This document shows, piece by piece, positions 34,409-45,160 of a stretch of 64,000 bases of DNA. The notes beneath the pieces are model-generated. The model saw only the letters and a list, made by a program, of their open reading frames with translations. It searched no databases and was not told where the DNA came from. The position numbers were made by a program, and so were the translations under genes. The DNA lies in the NCBI GenBank assembly GCA_947095535.1, contig OX352772.1, forward strand, positions 105,160,449 through 105,224,448, in the 5' to 3' direction. Numbering within the stretch: the first letter of the stretch is position 1; each line of letters begins with the position of its first letter. This stretch comes from Poecilobothrus nobilitatus. Its lineage: Eukaryota; Arthropoda; Insecta; Diptera; Dolichopodidae.

Positions 34409-36115
34409 TCTTATATTTATTTATTTCAAAAATTCTGAAGAGAGCATTCGATGCTCGTATAGAGTGTATATAAAATCAGTCTCATGTATAATCAAAAGCA
34501 AACAAAAATTAAAATTAGTAATAAAAAAATAAAAATTCAACAAAAATTTGGTATAAAATCAGAATTATTTAAGAATTAATTACATTATGACAAAACAAAA
34601 AGAGAGAAAAAAAACAATAAATATTCTATTCCAAGATCAAAATTAATTAATATTTAAGTAAGAACAGGTTTTTACATTCTTTTTTTGAATTTTTTACATT
34701 TAAACGTTTAATATCAGCTGGAAAATTATTATAACTTCTAATTGCTGAGTTCATAATTGATTGCAGTTCATTAAGATTTGTACTAACACAGTTACTACGC
34801 AGATGATGAGATGTTCTGGTTTCATAATTATGTATTTGATTTTTCGTTATAATCGTTATATTAGCTTGGATGTTATTTTGTGTTACATTATGTACATGAA
34901 TTATTTGGGACATTAACAAATTTTTAATTGCTTTGTTTTGTATAATTTGTAGCATTTCGATGTTATTGTTGTACGTATTACCCCGCGTTGTAGAAAATAC
35001 TATAAAATGTAGATTTTCTTACTTTCAATGGTAAGAACTTTCCTATTTTTTAAATAAATCTGCTACTCTTCTTGTTTTTTAGCTAATTCTAACGTATGTG
35101 GAGTCCAGTTTAAGTTTTCATCCACAATAATGTCAGGATATTTATATTGTGTCACTCTTTCAATTTCCGCATCGTTATATATTACCTTTATTATTTCAGT
35201 TTTAGGTTTAATTCGCATAAATTTAGTTTTTTTTAACTATTTTATTGACTGTTAATTTGTGAGTGTTCATCGAATCATGTATTGTTAACATGTCTTTCGC
35301 TATAACCTTTTCTAATTCTTTTGTATTGGGCTGTGCGTACACAATTACCAGGTCATCGGCATACAAAAATGGTTTACCTTATGTTTTTATTATTTTGTAT
35401 GAGAATAATGTTGGTGCAAGTGCACTTCCTTGTATCACGCCATAATCGATATTTGCAATATTACTTCTTACGCTATCGCATTCTGTATATTGTTTTCGAT
35501 TTTCGAGGTAATTTTTGAACCAATTTAGTTCTTTGCGTATTATACCACATTCAGATAGTTTTCTCAATAAGATTCGTCGATCTTCCGAATCAAATGCTTT
35601 CGTTAGATCGAAAAATACTAAACCAACTTTTTGTTTTGCACTTATATTATTCTGTACTTCTATGGTTGTACTGGTACTGGTATTAGAAAATTTTCTGAAA
35701 CCATATTGCTCTTTACATAACAAATTTTGTTTCTCAAGATAATTTGTTAGTTGTTTATTTACTACCGTTTCAATTATTTTGCTAAAAACTGACAAAATTG
35801 ATATTGGACTAAAATTATTCAAATCCGATTTATCACCACTTTTTTGTATATTGGTACCACTTTATTAATTTTTAGCTTTTCTGGTACCTTGCTTTCAACG
35901 AATGATAGATTAACCAAATTCATAATTGGTTTTATTAGTTCATTTTGACATATTTTTATTAAATTTGTTGAAATTTTGTCGATACCTGTAGCGTTAGTTT
36001 TAGAAAGCGCTTTTATTACGTTTAATGTTTCCCTTTCATTTATAGACTTTAGTATAAATTTACTTAGTGTTCTTACTCTTGGTATATATAAATATTTGTC
36101 GAAATTTTTTGCCAT
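34409..36115 (-). pseudogene. Non-LTR retrotransposon K: reverse transcriptase
   Basis: Read leftward: the linker and RT start at 36115-35819 (TNATGIDKISTNLIKICQNE, then VPEKLKINKVVPIYKK). RT fingers and palm follow at 35822-35379: SPISILSVFSKIIETVV, EQYGFRKFSNTSTS, VFFDLTKAFDSEDRRILL and YGVIQGSALAPTLFS, a variant of the usual GVPQGS box. The active site PFLYADDLVIVYAQ appears in another frame near 35360. The C-terminus is at 34955-34647 (NQIHNYETRTSHHLRS, then SYNNFPADIKRLN). Endonuclease is missing. The element at 57171-58560 is of similar type. Confidence 0.85.
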
Positions 36116-36116
36116 T

Positions 36117-36275
36117 TTTGTAAAATAAATGTTTTTCTAATATGTGATTTCTTTTTCTTTATTTCGAAACTTCATTCAGAATAAGGAAATATGAATTTTT
36201 ATGACATAAACTAATTACCTAAATAAACAGTATTTAATAAATTAAAACTAGATTACTATTCTGAGGTTTCGAAAG
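36117..36275. repeat. ~155-bp direct repeat, partner at 47192-47345
   Basis: It runs from TTTTTGTAAAATAAA through CTTTATTTCGAAACTTCA and AATAAACAGTATTTAATAA to GGTTTCGAAAGATAA. The partner 11 kb away in the same orientation matches nearly base for base, with a few small gaps. Nothing coding was seen in either copy. The spacer contains the P-like and Harbinger elements. Confidence 0.85.
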
Positions 36276-37100
36276 ATAATTTTTTTTTTTATAAAAAATA
36301 TAAAAAAAAGTCTGGTTAAAACTCGAAAAATAATTGATAAATGTAAATGAATTTGTATCAATTGCTAATAAAGAAAAAAAAAATAATGTAGTTGGTTACA
36401 AAATCAGAATTTTACAGCTTTTTCAGAATATTTACCTATTATGTTTATGAGATATTCTGAACTTGGAGTGATTTTTAGTTAGTTATGTCATCAAGGTTAT
36501 ACGGTTTTTCCAGAATATCTATTTAGAAAAGGAAATATAAATATGTAGGCATACTTATATTCTTTTTTACATTTTTTCCCCAATATTTTTCGCATTCAAC
36601 AGACTTTTTTGTTTAAAGTTTTTTTTTTCGACAATGTTCGCATTCAATATTTTTGTTTTCAATAAATCGACCCACATTCGAAATAAAAAAATTATAGGGC
36701 AGGAATTAATTTTAGGCTTTTGTATTTGGGATTTGGTGGCCAACCACAATACTTCATTTAACTTTTAGAATATTAAAAAAAAATTATTTACATAAAGTAT
36801 GTATACAATGAAGTGTTGCAGTTGAAACATAAAGTAAATATATATCCAAATTATAATAGATTTGAAAAATGATAGTGATCACTTTTCTTGTATCACTTGA
36901 AATGATAATATGTATTATCTTAAACTTGTGATGCTCACTTGTGATAATAATTCTGTGAAGTTTACCGATTTTACCGGTAGTGAAAATTTAGTTTGTATAA
37001 CTCTCAGATGGATTTGAATTTGTATAGGTTATGTGTTTCACAAATTAATGTAATTTCGGTTTTAAAAATTAATGTCATTTTCGGTTTTTATAAATAAAAT
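36276..37100. other. AT-rich stretch, no gene seen
   Basis: No frame with recognisable protein. Around 36940-36985 lie the short words TTTACCGATTTTACCGGTAG, and AATGTAATTTCGGTTTTAA repeats as AATGTCATTTTCGGTTTTT near 37045-37080. Confidence 0.5.
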
Positions 37101-37253
37101 TTTCAAATCATCTAACAAAAAGTTTAAATTTAAAATGAGTTAATTTGCTTTTTACATAAATCAAGAACAAGAAATCCAGAGAATAAATAGAAGCATAAAG
37201 AAACTATATACATAGAGTATTCATCCAGTACAAAATTTTTTAGTCAATTTTTT

Positions 37254-38248
37254 AAAAAATTGCTAGCGTTCTTAACTCTTACAAGCATTATGGTACTTAC
37301 AAGTCGGGTTTAAATTTTTTATTTTTTTAGCTAATAAGTATCGCATTTTAAAAATCAAAAATGCAATTTACCTATTGAAGGTTTTTAAAGCAAGATGAAT
37401 AATGTACTGAAAGCCAAAAATTTTATTTTAATAATAATAAATAAAAAAAATAAAGAATAAGATCAATTTTAGCAGGGAAAAAGCCAACTGGAAAAGTTAA
37501 AAATATAGTGTATTATAATATAATAACAATTTTCCAATTGGCGTAAAAAACCCAATTTTTATTACTTAAAATTAAAAAATAATAAAAATTCAAATATTTT
37601 TAAATTCAAAATCAAAACAAAAAATAATTATAAAATTATATCAAAAAAAATAAAATATATAACAAAACAATAAAATATTATATAACAAAACAATTTTTTA
37701 ACTAAAAAGAATTCATTCACTAAAAAATTAAACCTATACCTAAATATAAGCAAATAAAATGCATTACTGGAAAAATAAAAATAAACTATATTATGTACAT
37801 ACATATATTTTCAACTAATTATATTTACAAAATTTTGATAGCTAAAATGCCGTTGCTCGTGAATTGATAATGGAAAAAATAAAAAATAAAATAATTAAAC
37901 AATTAGGTATAGGTATTTATATATATTATAATTACATATGAAAAAATTATTTGTTAAAACAGAAAACTACATAGCGAGGAAAAATTTTTGGGGCTAAGAA
38001 AAGTTATTAAGTTAAGAATTAATAATTTTAAGTTTTCTTTTAACAGAACTATCCGATTTATTTATTTTTGCTTTTCATTATTTAACAATTTTTCTTTTAA
38101 TCACTTTGCTTCCTTATTTAATAAAATATTTATTAGCATTTCTAAAATTTTTTTTTATGCGTATAGCAATTATCATTTTCACTGAACCATGTAGAATATA
38201 TTGGAGACTTTTTTGTGGCATCTAAACAACATGATAAAATATTTTTTT
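37254..38248. other. Non-coding 3' flank inside the P-like element
   Basis: AT-rich sequence with many A runs. A 65-codon plus frame at 37988-38185 is Phe/Asn-rich and opposite to the transposase; it is not convincing as a gene. Confidence 0.55.
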
Positions 38249-40840
38249 TTAGTTTCTTTCGTGATAATTTTGCGAAAAATAGTGATCAAATACGCCCATA
38301 TGAAATTGAGTTATTTCGAAAAAATTTTCAGTTGGAGCTTTTAAGTTAAGGATTTCTGAATAATTTTTGTAATTTTTTTGATAAATAAATTGCTCCGAAT
38401 CGAGTAATAAAATATCAGCAGATTTTTTTATAAATGAATTAGTACATTGATCACAAGAAATTTTTTTCATTAATTTAAAAATAATATAGCCACAAATGTA
38501 CCTTTCGGCATTTTTCGACACAATATTTTCCTGTTCTGTTTTATCAATTTACAAATTTTCTAACTCATTTTCTTCTAAATAATTATTAACTATATTGGTT
38601 ATATTATCATCGGTTTCATCAAAATTTCCCTCATTGGATTCCAAATCATTTTGTTCTGTTTCGTAATCTTTTAAATTTTCTATATTAAGAAACTCTGCAT
38701 CATCTTCTTCGCAGTTAGAGTGTTCAAAATTATAATTAATTAATTTAACAGACATTAATTTTGCTAATATATTACTAAATTCCTGTACCGAAGGATTATT
38801 GCTACAACCATTTCTATACCTAATTAAAGAGAATAAATTTTCTAAGACATCCTGATTTAAACGCGATAGTAATAAATATGAACACTCACCTGTGTTATAA
38901 AATGAAAAGATGTCGGAACTTAATTCCGTAATCCCTGTTAAGGTCTGGACCATACCGTCAGTGAAATAAATTTTTTTAGATGTGATAGGCCTTACTTTTT
39001 GAAAATAATTTTGCATTTCTAACAGATTTTTGAAAATATAGTTGTTTTGCTGCAATGCTGAACGAAATGGGTTCCTATCGTATAATTTTTTACTATTTAA
39101 ACAGTCAAATAATTTATTAATTTTGAATACAAATTCTGCAGTAGATTCAGCGCAAGATTTCCTAGCAACAAATTTATTTGTTGCAACTAGAGTTTTTATA
39201 GCAGCAGCAACAGAATTACTAAAAATTTGAGGGGCCAATCGTACATTCATTTTTTCAAATGAATTGGGAAAAATATGTTTTTTAGAAAGGTTGGGGCACA
39301 TTTTTTTACTATTGGTTCTTTCATGAAAATAAAGAGACTGAATGATTTTGAATGAAACTTGGCCATCAACGGTATTTAAATCATATTTAAGAAGTGTGTT
39401 ACGAAGAGATTTGATCAAATGCACTGGATCGAAGAGCGCAAAAATTTGTTTTTCACCTTCAGTCGAATTAAAAAAAAAAAGGGCCTTTCTATTGAAACAC
39501 CTAACATTTTGAAACATTTTCTATTACTAGCCCCCTGATCGCATATTACTGCCCTAACATTAATACCTAAATTGAAAGCTACATCTAAATTGTAAATTAA
39601 AATATTATAAAGATCCTCACTACCTATGCCCTTTTCTGTAGTGTAAAAACTGAGAATATATTTCCAATTGTGAACTAAACCTCTTAGCAAAATTACACAT
39701 ACGTATTTTGCGACATCTTTTGTTCTTTTAAAACTATCATCAGAAAAACCAATAATTTCATCCAGTGCACTATTATAAATAAGATCCTTCCTAATAGCTA
39801 TTTCATCGAAAACTAACACAGCTTCTTTTTCAAGTGATCCCTTATTTGAAAATATATTACCTAATTCGCTAATATTTTTGTCGTTAAGACCTACATTTAA
39901 ATATTTAATTGGAATCCACCTATTAAGAGAACTAAAATGCGGTAATTTTAGATTTATTGCCTTCCTCAAAAATTTATAACTCTTAGGAGAACTAAAATGT
40001 ATATTTAATGCTACTTTCTTTTCATCATATGACCATGTACATTTAAATTCATTTTTAAAAAAGTTTTGGCTTCGTCTGCTAAATGAGATTGCTTATCAAT
40101 TAAATTACATATTGAATTCTGCTTTTCTTTTTTGCTTTGTTGTTTTAGTTTTTTATTTTGAATTCTTAAAACTAAATTTTTTTTTTTAAATAAATATTTT
40201 CTTTTTTAATGAAACCTAATGTTTTATTAACTCCTGAGTATTTTTTGAAATAAAAATTTTCCTTTTTTTGAAATGTTAAACAATGCCTACAAAAATCATG
40301 TTTTTCTGAATTAAATTCATTCGGAGATACTGATACTGCTCGAAAATGTTCAAAAGGTACATTTAATTTTTCTATGTTTATATTTGAATAAGTTTTACTT
40401 GCATACGAAGTTTTACTGTTTTCAGAAAAATTATGGTTTTCTTTACCAAAAGTTGAATGTTCTTTTGGCTGTGAGTTTATATGAGAAAATGGAAGCAAAG
40501 GATCAATGTTTTCATTAAACCCAAAAATATTATTATCGCGAGTTTGTGTTTCTTTAATATTTAGTTCAGGTAAAAATAAAGAAGGAATAGCGCCTTTTTT
40601 AGCTTTCGTCCTAAAAATTTTTTCTCAAAGTGGTCTTCGCATATAAATAATTTTTTATTTGTTATATTTTCAATACTTACGCTACACTTTGTTGCCCAAA
40701 TTTCAATTAAAGGTTTTTTTTTTAGGAAAACTGTAAAACCTGCCAACAAAGTCCCGTTTACTTCTTTTGCATACTACGCAAGGTATACCTGGCCGACGTG
40801 AATCTTTTGTTACATCCTTAAACATTCTAATATTTACAAA
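38249..40840 (-). pseudogene. P-element-like transposase with THAP zinc finger, nearly intact
   Basis: Read leftward, the N-terminal THAP domain is at ~40840-40575 (PCVVCKRS, EIWATKC, FICEDHFEKKFLGRKLKK). A linker (40498-40172) and a coiled-coil/SYDEKKVALNIHF block follow. The catalytic part at 39969-39415 has VLVFDEIAIRKDL (Asp 55 of that frame), VAKYVCVILLRGLVHNWKYI and VICDQGASNRKCF (Asp 144). The frame continues at 39517-38549 with FALFDPVHLIKSLRNTLLKY, TDGMVQTLTGITEL and RLNQDVLENLFSLIR. The C-terminus is at 38521-38249 (NAERYICGYIIFKLMKK). The breaks I can locate are a shift in an A/T run near 39470, a shift in a T run near 40180, and one in-frame stop at ~38550. The THAP domain would bind the element's ends. 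Confidence 0.88.
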
Positions 40841-40879
40841 CATACACATGCAAATAGAAAGCATTAGAAATAGAAAGTA

Positions 40880-41310
40880 TAGACATGCAATAAAATAACT
40901 ACAAAGATTTAGAATAGTAACCGCGCCCGATTGTTTTGAAATTTTGCTATTTTGTACATTGTCCTATTCCTTTGAAAATTCAGTTAAAATAATGAATTTT
41001 TTTTTAAATTAAGAGTAGTGGAAGAGTATTTAAAATAGTGGGACTACCACCCCCAAACAAATTATTGGGACGTTGATTTTATAATCAACTATAAATCCCA
41101 TTTTTTTACATATTTCAATAATATTGTATTTAATAAAGTGGGGGCTGCCGTCCCCAAACCCCCGTTAAAAAAATTATTGAAACCCTGATATATATGTACG
41201 TACCTATTCTAAACTTTTGCCCTAAATTTTACTTACTAAAATTAAATACAAATTGACGGCAAAGGTTTAGAACAGCAATCGTACCCAATTGTTATAAAAA
41301 ATTGAAATAC
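40880..41310. repeat. Diverged direct repeats with CCCCCAAAC words
   Basis: AAAGATTTAGAATAGTAACC (40901) resembles AAAGGTTTAGAACAGCAATC (41261). Between them, AGTGGGACTACCACCCCCAA (~41036) resembles AGTGGGGGCTGCCGTCCCCA (~41139). Together they suggest an old, interleaved duplication of non-coding DNA in the 5' part of the P-like element. No gene seen. Confidence 0.55.
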
Positions 41311-42340
41311 AATCTCAATGAAATACAATGAAATACTTACTCAATTTTACTAAAAATCTAATATACCATTTACATATGTACATAAGTAGGTACCTACTTC
41401 AATAAAATCATTTTCTAAAATAATTAAGACTTTATGAAAATCAGATAAAAAAATTTCAATAAATTATAAGCATTTAATATGATTTAACACCATGACCAAA
41501 TTTTTTCAACATCAATAAAAACCTTGTTAAAATCAATCAAATCAAGTTTAAATAAAATCTGGGCAACTTCCAGAAGCTAACTATTTGTTAAAAAGTGATT
41601 TTATTGATGAAGTGTACTGTATTTAATTAATAAATAGAAAGTACCTATATATTATTTTTTTATAAGTAATAAGTAATTATAAGTAAACTATAATTAATAA
41701 TTACTCACATATGTATGTATTAAAATAATTATTAATTAATAAAATAAAAATTAAGTTTATATTTAAAAATTTTTGCAATAAACACTTGTTTCACTTGTAA
41801 TTTAAATTTTAATATACATACATATTACAAAAATAGAAATCGCGCGTTTATTAGAAATTATACATAAAGTCGAGCAAAAATAAAATATATACATATATAT
41901 GATGTATATTCTATCATCTATGTATACAAATGCACTATATACAAATACACTCTAGCATTAAAAAAAAAAACAAAGATCTTATTGATAAACATTCCCAATC
42001 TCTATATCAGTTGTATAATAAAAAATAAAAACATGTAGCTGTATGTATATTGTAAGTATATATATAGTTTACTTATCCACAAAGCAAAGCAAAATAAAAC
42101 AAGCAAAGCAAAGTAAAACAAACAACAAATACATATGGATGTATGATTATTGGAATTATTTTATTTAGAAAACTTTTTTTTTTTGAAAGCTTAATTGAAA
42201 TATTGAATATTAACAAGGATATAATACTCAAAAAATGAGTTAAAAAGACAATTTTCTTTTTTTATGAGCTTAAAATGAATTTTACTCAATTTATAAGTAA
42301 TAACAAATTGAGACATAATTTTTGAGTGGATGTGAGATAC
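41311..42340. other. AT-rich stretch inside the P-like element, no gene seen
   Basis: Short ACATATATATG-type words and long A runs (41960, 42170). AAGCAAAGCAAA-type repeats occur at 42081-42125. No protein-like frame. Confidence 0.5.
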
Positions 42341-43699
42341 AAAAAATTGACTAAAAAATTTTGTACTAGATGAATACTCTATGTATATAGTTTCTTTATA
42401 GGATAGGATAATTCAAATCCCTTGGAATTACCTGATGATATGTAAGAATTAGTTATATTACAAGCTTTGTATTTAAAGGTTTATATTTAACTAGACTTTA
42501 TAAAATTTGTTTTTAGATTTAGAAAGTATTTTAGAGTTTCAAAGGAAGCTTTTAAGTATCTTCTAAGTATACTAGAAGCGAACATTAAAGTACCAATACG
42601 TTCATCATCTGTTCATCCAGTTTTGAAGTTGAGCGCATCCCTCCGGTTCTTTGGAGGAGGATGCTACCAAACAGGTGGGGGGTATAATTTTATTGTGGGG
42701 GTTTCACAAGCCACATTTTCTACAATATTAAAGGAGATTCTTAATGTTTTTGAAGAATATCTGTGTCCAGAACTAATTAAATTTCCAGAGTCTGCCAATG
42801 AGAAAGTGGCAACTAAGGAATACTTCTATAGAAAATTTAATTTTCCTGGCGTTATTGGTTGTGTAGATGGAACCCACATTAAAATATGTTCCCCTTGTAA
42901 ATCTGAAAAGCATTTATATTATAACCGTAAAGGGTTTTACAGTATAAATGCAATGTTGGTAAGTTTCATAAATTTGTGTCATTATCCACATTTGTCGCAT
43001 TTTCAGGTTTATGATCACGAAATGAAAATTATATTCGTTGATAGTAAATATCCAGGATCTTGTCATGATTCCTTTGTCTTCACTTCAGCTCACTTGACAC
43101 TTATTTACGAGACAATGGGGAACTTAATACTTGGTTGCTAGGTATTATAATTTTTGCTAGAAAAAATTTAAATTATTTATGTTGCATTTGCAGGTGATGC
43201 AGGATATCCGCTCAAATCCTTTCTTATTGTACCCTATTTGCTCTATACACAAATAACAACAATACAGTTTTTAACCAAGTTCATTCAAAGGCACGAAATA
43301 TAATAGAACGAACCATCGGGGACTTAAAGAACAGATTTAGGTGCATATTAGTAGAACGTCAACTGCATTACAAACCTCAAAAATGCGCACAAATTGTAAA
43401 TGTTTGCTGTGCACTACATATCTTGTGCATAAAATACAAAGTGCCAAATGAAAAAATTTGGAAGAATTTTCTAATAATGAAAATGATGTAGCATATGATA
43501 AAGAGTCAACCGAAACCTCATCGGCTTTAATTATAAGAGATAAAATAAGAGATAATTTGATTTCAAATTAATTTATTAATTCATATTGTCCAAACATGAA
43601 TTAAAAACCATAAAATAAAACTTTTGTACTTCATTTAAATTACATAATAAGTAAAAAACTTAAATAAACTTAAAATAAGAAAAAAATAAAACTTAATAG

Positions 43700-44450
43700 T
43701 TCTTAAAAAAAAATATAGAAATATTTACTTATTATTTACATCACAATTTAATAGTCTTTGTTATAAGTTGTTTGTTTTTTAACTGTAACTCTTCCGTTTT
43801 CAGTTGTAGTTGTTTAATTTTGGTTTGGTTTTTTTCTCTACGAAGGTGAAGCTTTTCATCCACATATTTTTTATATTTATCATATCTTTTTTGGTTTAAA
43901 ATCGTACGTTCTTTAACTGTAACTCTTCCGTTTTCAGTTGTAGTTGTTTAATTTTGGTTTGGTTTTTTTCTCTACGAAGGTGAAGCTTTTCATCCACATA
44001 TTTTTTATATTTATCATATCTTTTTTGGTTTAAAATCGTACGTTCTTTTCTTATAACGAGTGTTTTTTTTGTAAATGTCCATTCATTTCTTTTAAAATCC
44101 TTGTTTGCTCGTTCAATAACTTCAATTGTTCTTCTTAAAAATTTTTTTGACGATTCGGTTTTGATCTCAACTGTGGTTATTCTGGGAAATTTTGACGTGA
44201 TCTTATTTGCGGCCGCGGTAAAATCGAGGCGCTTGTCGGTTCTTCTTGGTGAGGTTGAAGGATTATTTGGGGCTCTGGTAAAATCGAGGCACTTACAGGT
44301 TCAATATTTTCAATATCGTCATCTACTGTCATTAAAATACATACAAAATATCAACAATAAGTACAACAAACCTTGTAAATTCCTCGAAACTGGAAGGCCA
44401 AAATTCGACCCTTTGGTTGAACTATTTTTTCAAATGAAAGTATATTAACT
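43700..44450 (-). pseudogene. Harbinger accessory (Myb/SANT-type) protein, C-terminal part
   Basis: Minus-strand frames give VDDDIENIEPVSASILPEPQ, then a second SASILPRPQ, then LLNEQTRILKEMNGHLQKKH. They end in a Lys/Glu/Gln-rich coiled stretch (YDKYKKYVDEKLHLRREKNQ) that is tandemly duplicated. An acidic-Pro linker followed by a basic coiled coil is what I expect of the second protein of Harbinger elements, which helps the transposase into the nucleus and to DNA. The position, convergent just after the transposase, supports this. The Myb domain itself was not found (44450-44520 is degraded). Confidence 0.55.
43778..44045. repeat. Tandem duplication, 134-bp period
   Basis: 43778-43911 and 43912-44045 read the same, starting TTTAACTGTAACTCTTCCG and ending AAAATCGTACGTTC. 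The period is not a multiple of three, so the second copy shifts the minus-strand frame. Confidence 0.93.
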
Positions 44451-45160
44451 ACACCATTTTCTAAATTAGAAAAATGGTACAATTTGTTTGCACCTCCCCC
44501 GGTTGTTTTCATTTCTTTTACATTATGTTGCTTTTTTCTTTTTATTTTTTTTTGTAAAATTTAATTTTTTTACAACAAAAAAGAAAAAATTCCAAATTTT
44601 ATGTTGATATATAATTTACTAGAAAATCCCCTGTGCAATTGCACAATTTCTATAGATTCAAAAATATTTACGGTATCATACTGACTCCCTTAATAAACTA
44701 CCTAAAAATTTCATTTTTACATCAGCACCATTAAAAAAATGTTGAAATCACTTACTTACTTGTAATAGAAAAAAACATAAAACAAATCTAAACACATAAA
44801 ATTAAAAATGTTAGGTACAGTTTATTAATTTTTTCTCGCCGTTTTTTCGTAGCGGTAATTTTTGACAGTTTTTTAATCATTGAGAAAAAATGGTCCAAGC
44901 TAAAAATCCATTCAGGGTAAAAGTTCGTGCCGATATCTCAAAAATTGTTTGAAACACATGTATAAAGTGCACAATAAAAACCGGCGAAAATCCAACCAAC
45001 ACCAACCAACACACATTTTTTTTTTTTTTTGTTACATTTAAAACAACCAATAATCGAAATAATTTTAATATTTGTTAAAATTTTACCAGACTCTCTATTT
45101 TTCTTTAGTTTTAAAAAAAAAATTTTATGTCGATGAAAAACAGTTGTTTTCGCCGCCGTC
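44451..45160. other. Non-coding stretch, no gene seen
   Basis: It includes the perfect 12-bp palindrome GTGCAATTGCAC (44633-44644) set in CTAGAAAATCCCCT...AATTTCTATAG, and a T run at 45017-45030. The 110-codon plus frame at 45072-45404 overlaps the repeat that follows and is low in complexity. Confidence 0.5.

Larger units (their letters stand above)
37195..42399. mobile_element. P-superfamily DNA transposon with 59-bp terminal inverted repeats
   Basis: The arms 37195-37253 and 42341-42399 are inverse copies of each other over 59 bp with one mismatch (ATAAAGAAACTATATACATA at the tips). Between them lies one transposase gene on the minus strand (40840-38249). The total is 5.2 kb. I could not find the 8-bp duplication expected of P elements at the edges (left AATAGAAGC, right AGGATAGG), so exact termini are unproven. 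Flanking sequence on both sides looks like one Harbinger exon. Confidence 0.75.
37104..43565 (+). pseudogene. Harbinger (HARBI1-like) transposase gene, split by the P-like element
   Basis: The first-exon sequence appears on both sides of the P-like element: FYINQEQEIQRINRSI ends at ~37193, and DNSNPLELPDD follows at ~42410. After an intron ending TTTTTAG (~42518), the main exon reads FRKYFRVSKEAFKYLLSILE, GVIGCVDGTHIKI (first catalytic Asp) and KHLYYNRKGFYSINAML. A 48-bp intron (GTAAGT...TTTCAG, 42959-43006) leads to VYDHEMKIIFVDSKYPGSCH (second Asp). A 52-bp intron (43142-43193) leads to GDAGYPL and KARNIIERTIGDLKNRFRCI (Glu). DDE_Tnp_4 transposases of this type are ~350-400 residues and insert at TWA sites. 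A small shift near 43125 and the insertion break it. The exon-1 call on the left is the weakest part. Confidence 0.78.

Noticed and set aside
44633..44644. Palindrome GTGCAATTGCAC as an operator
   Set aside because: A single 12-bp palindrome in AT-rich DNA without a nearby gene; no support for regulation.
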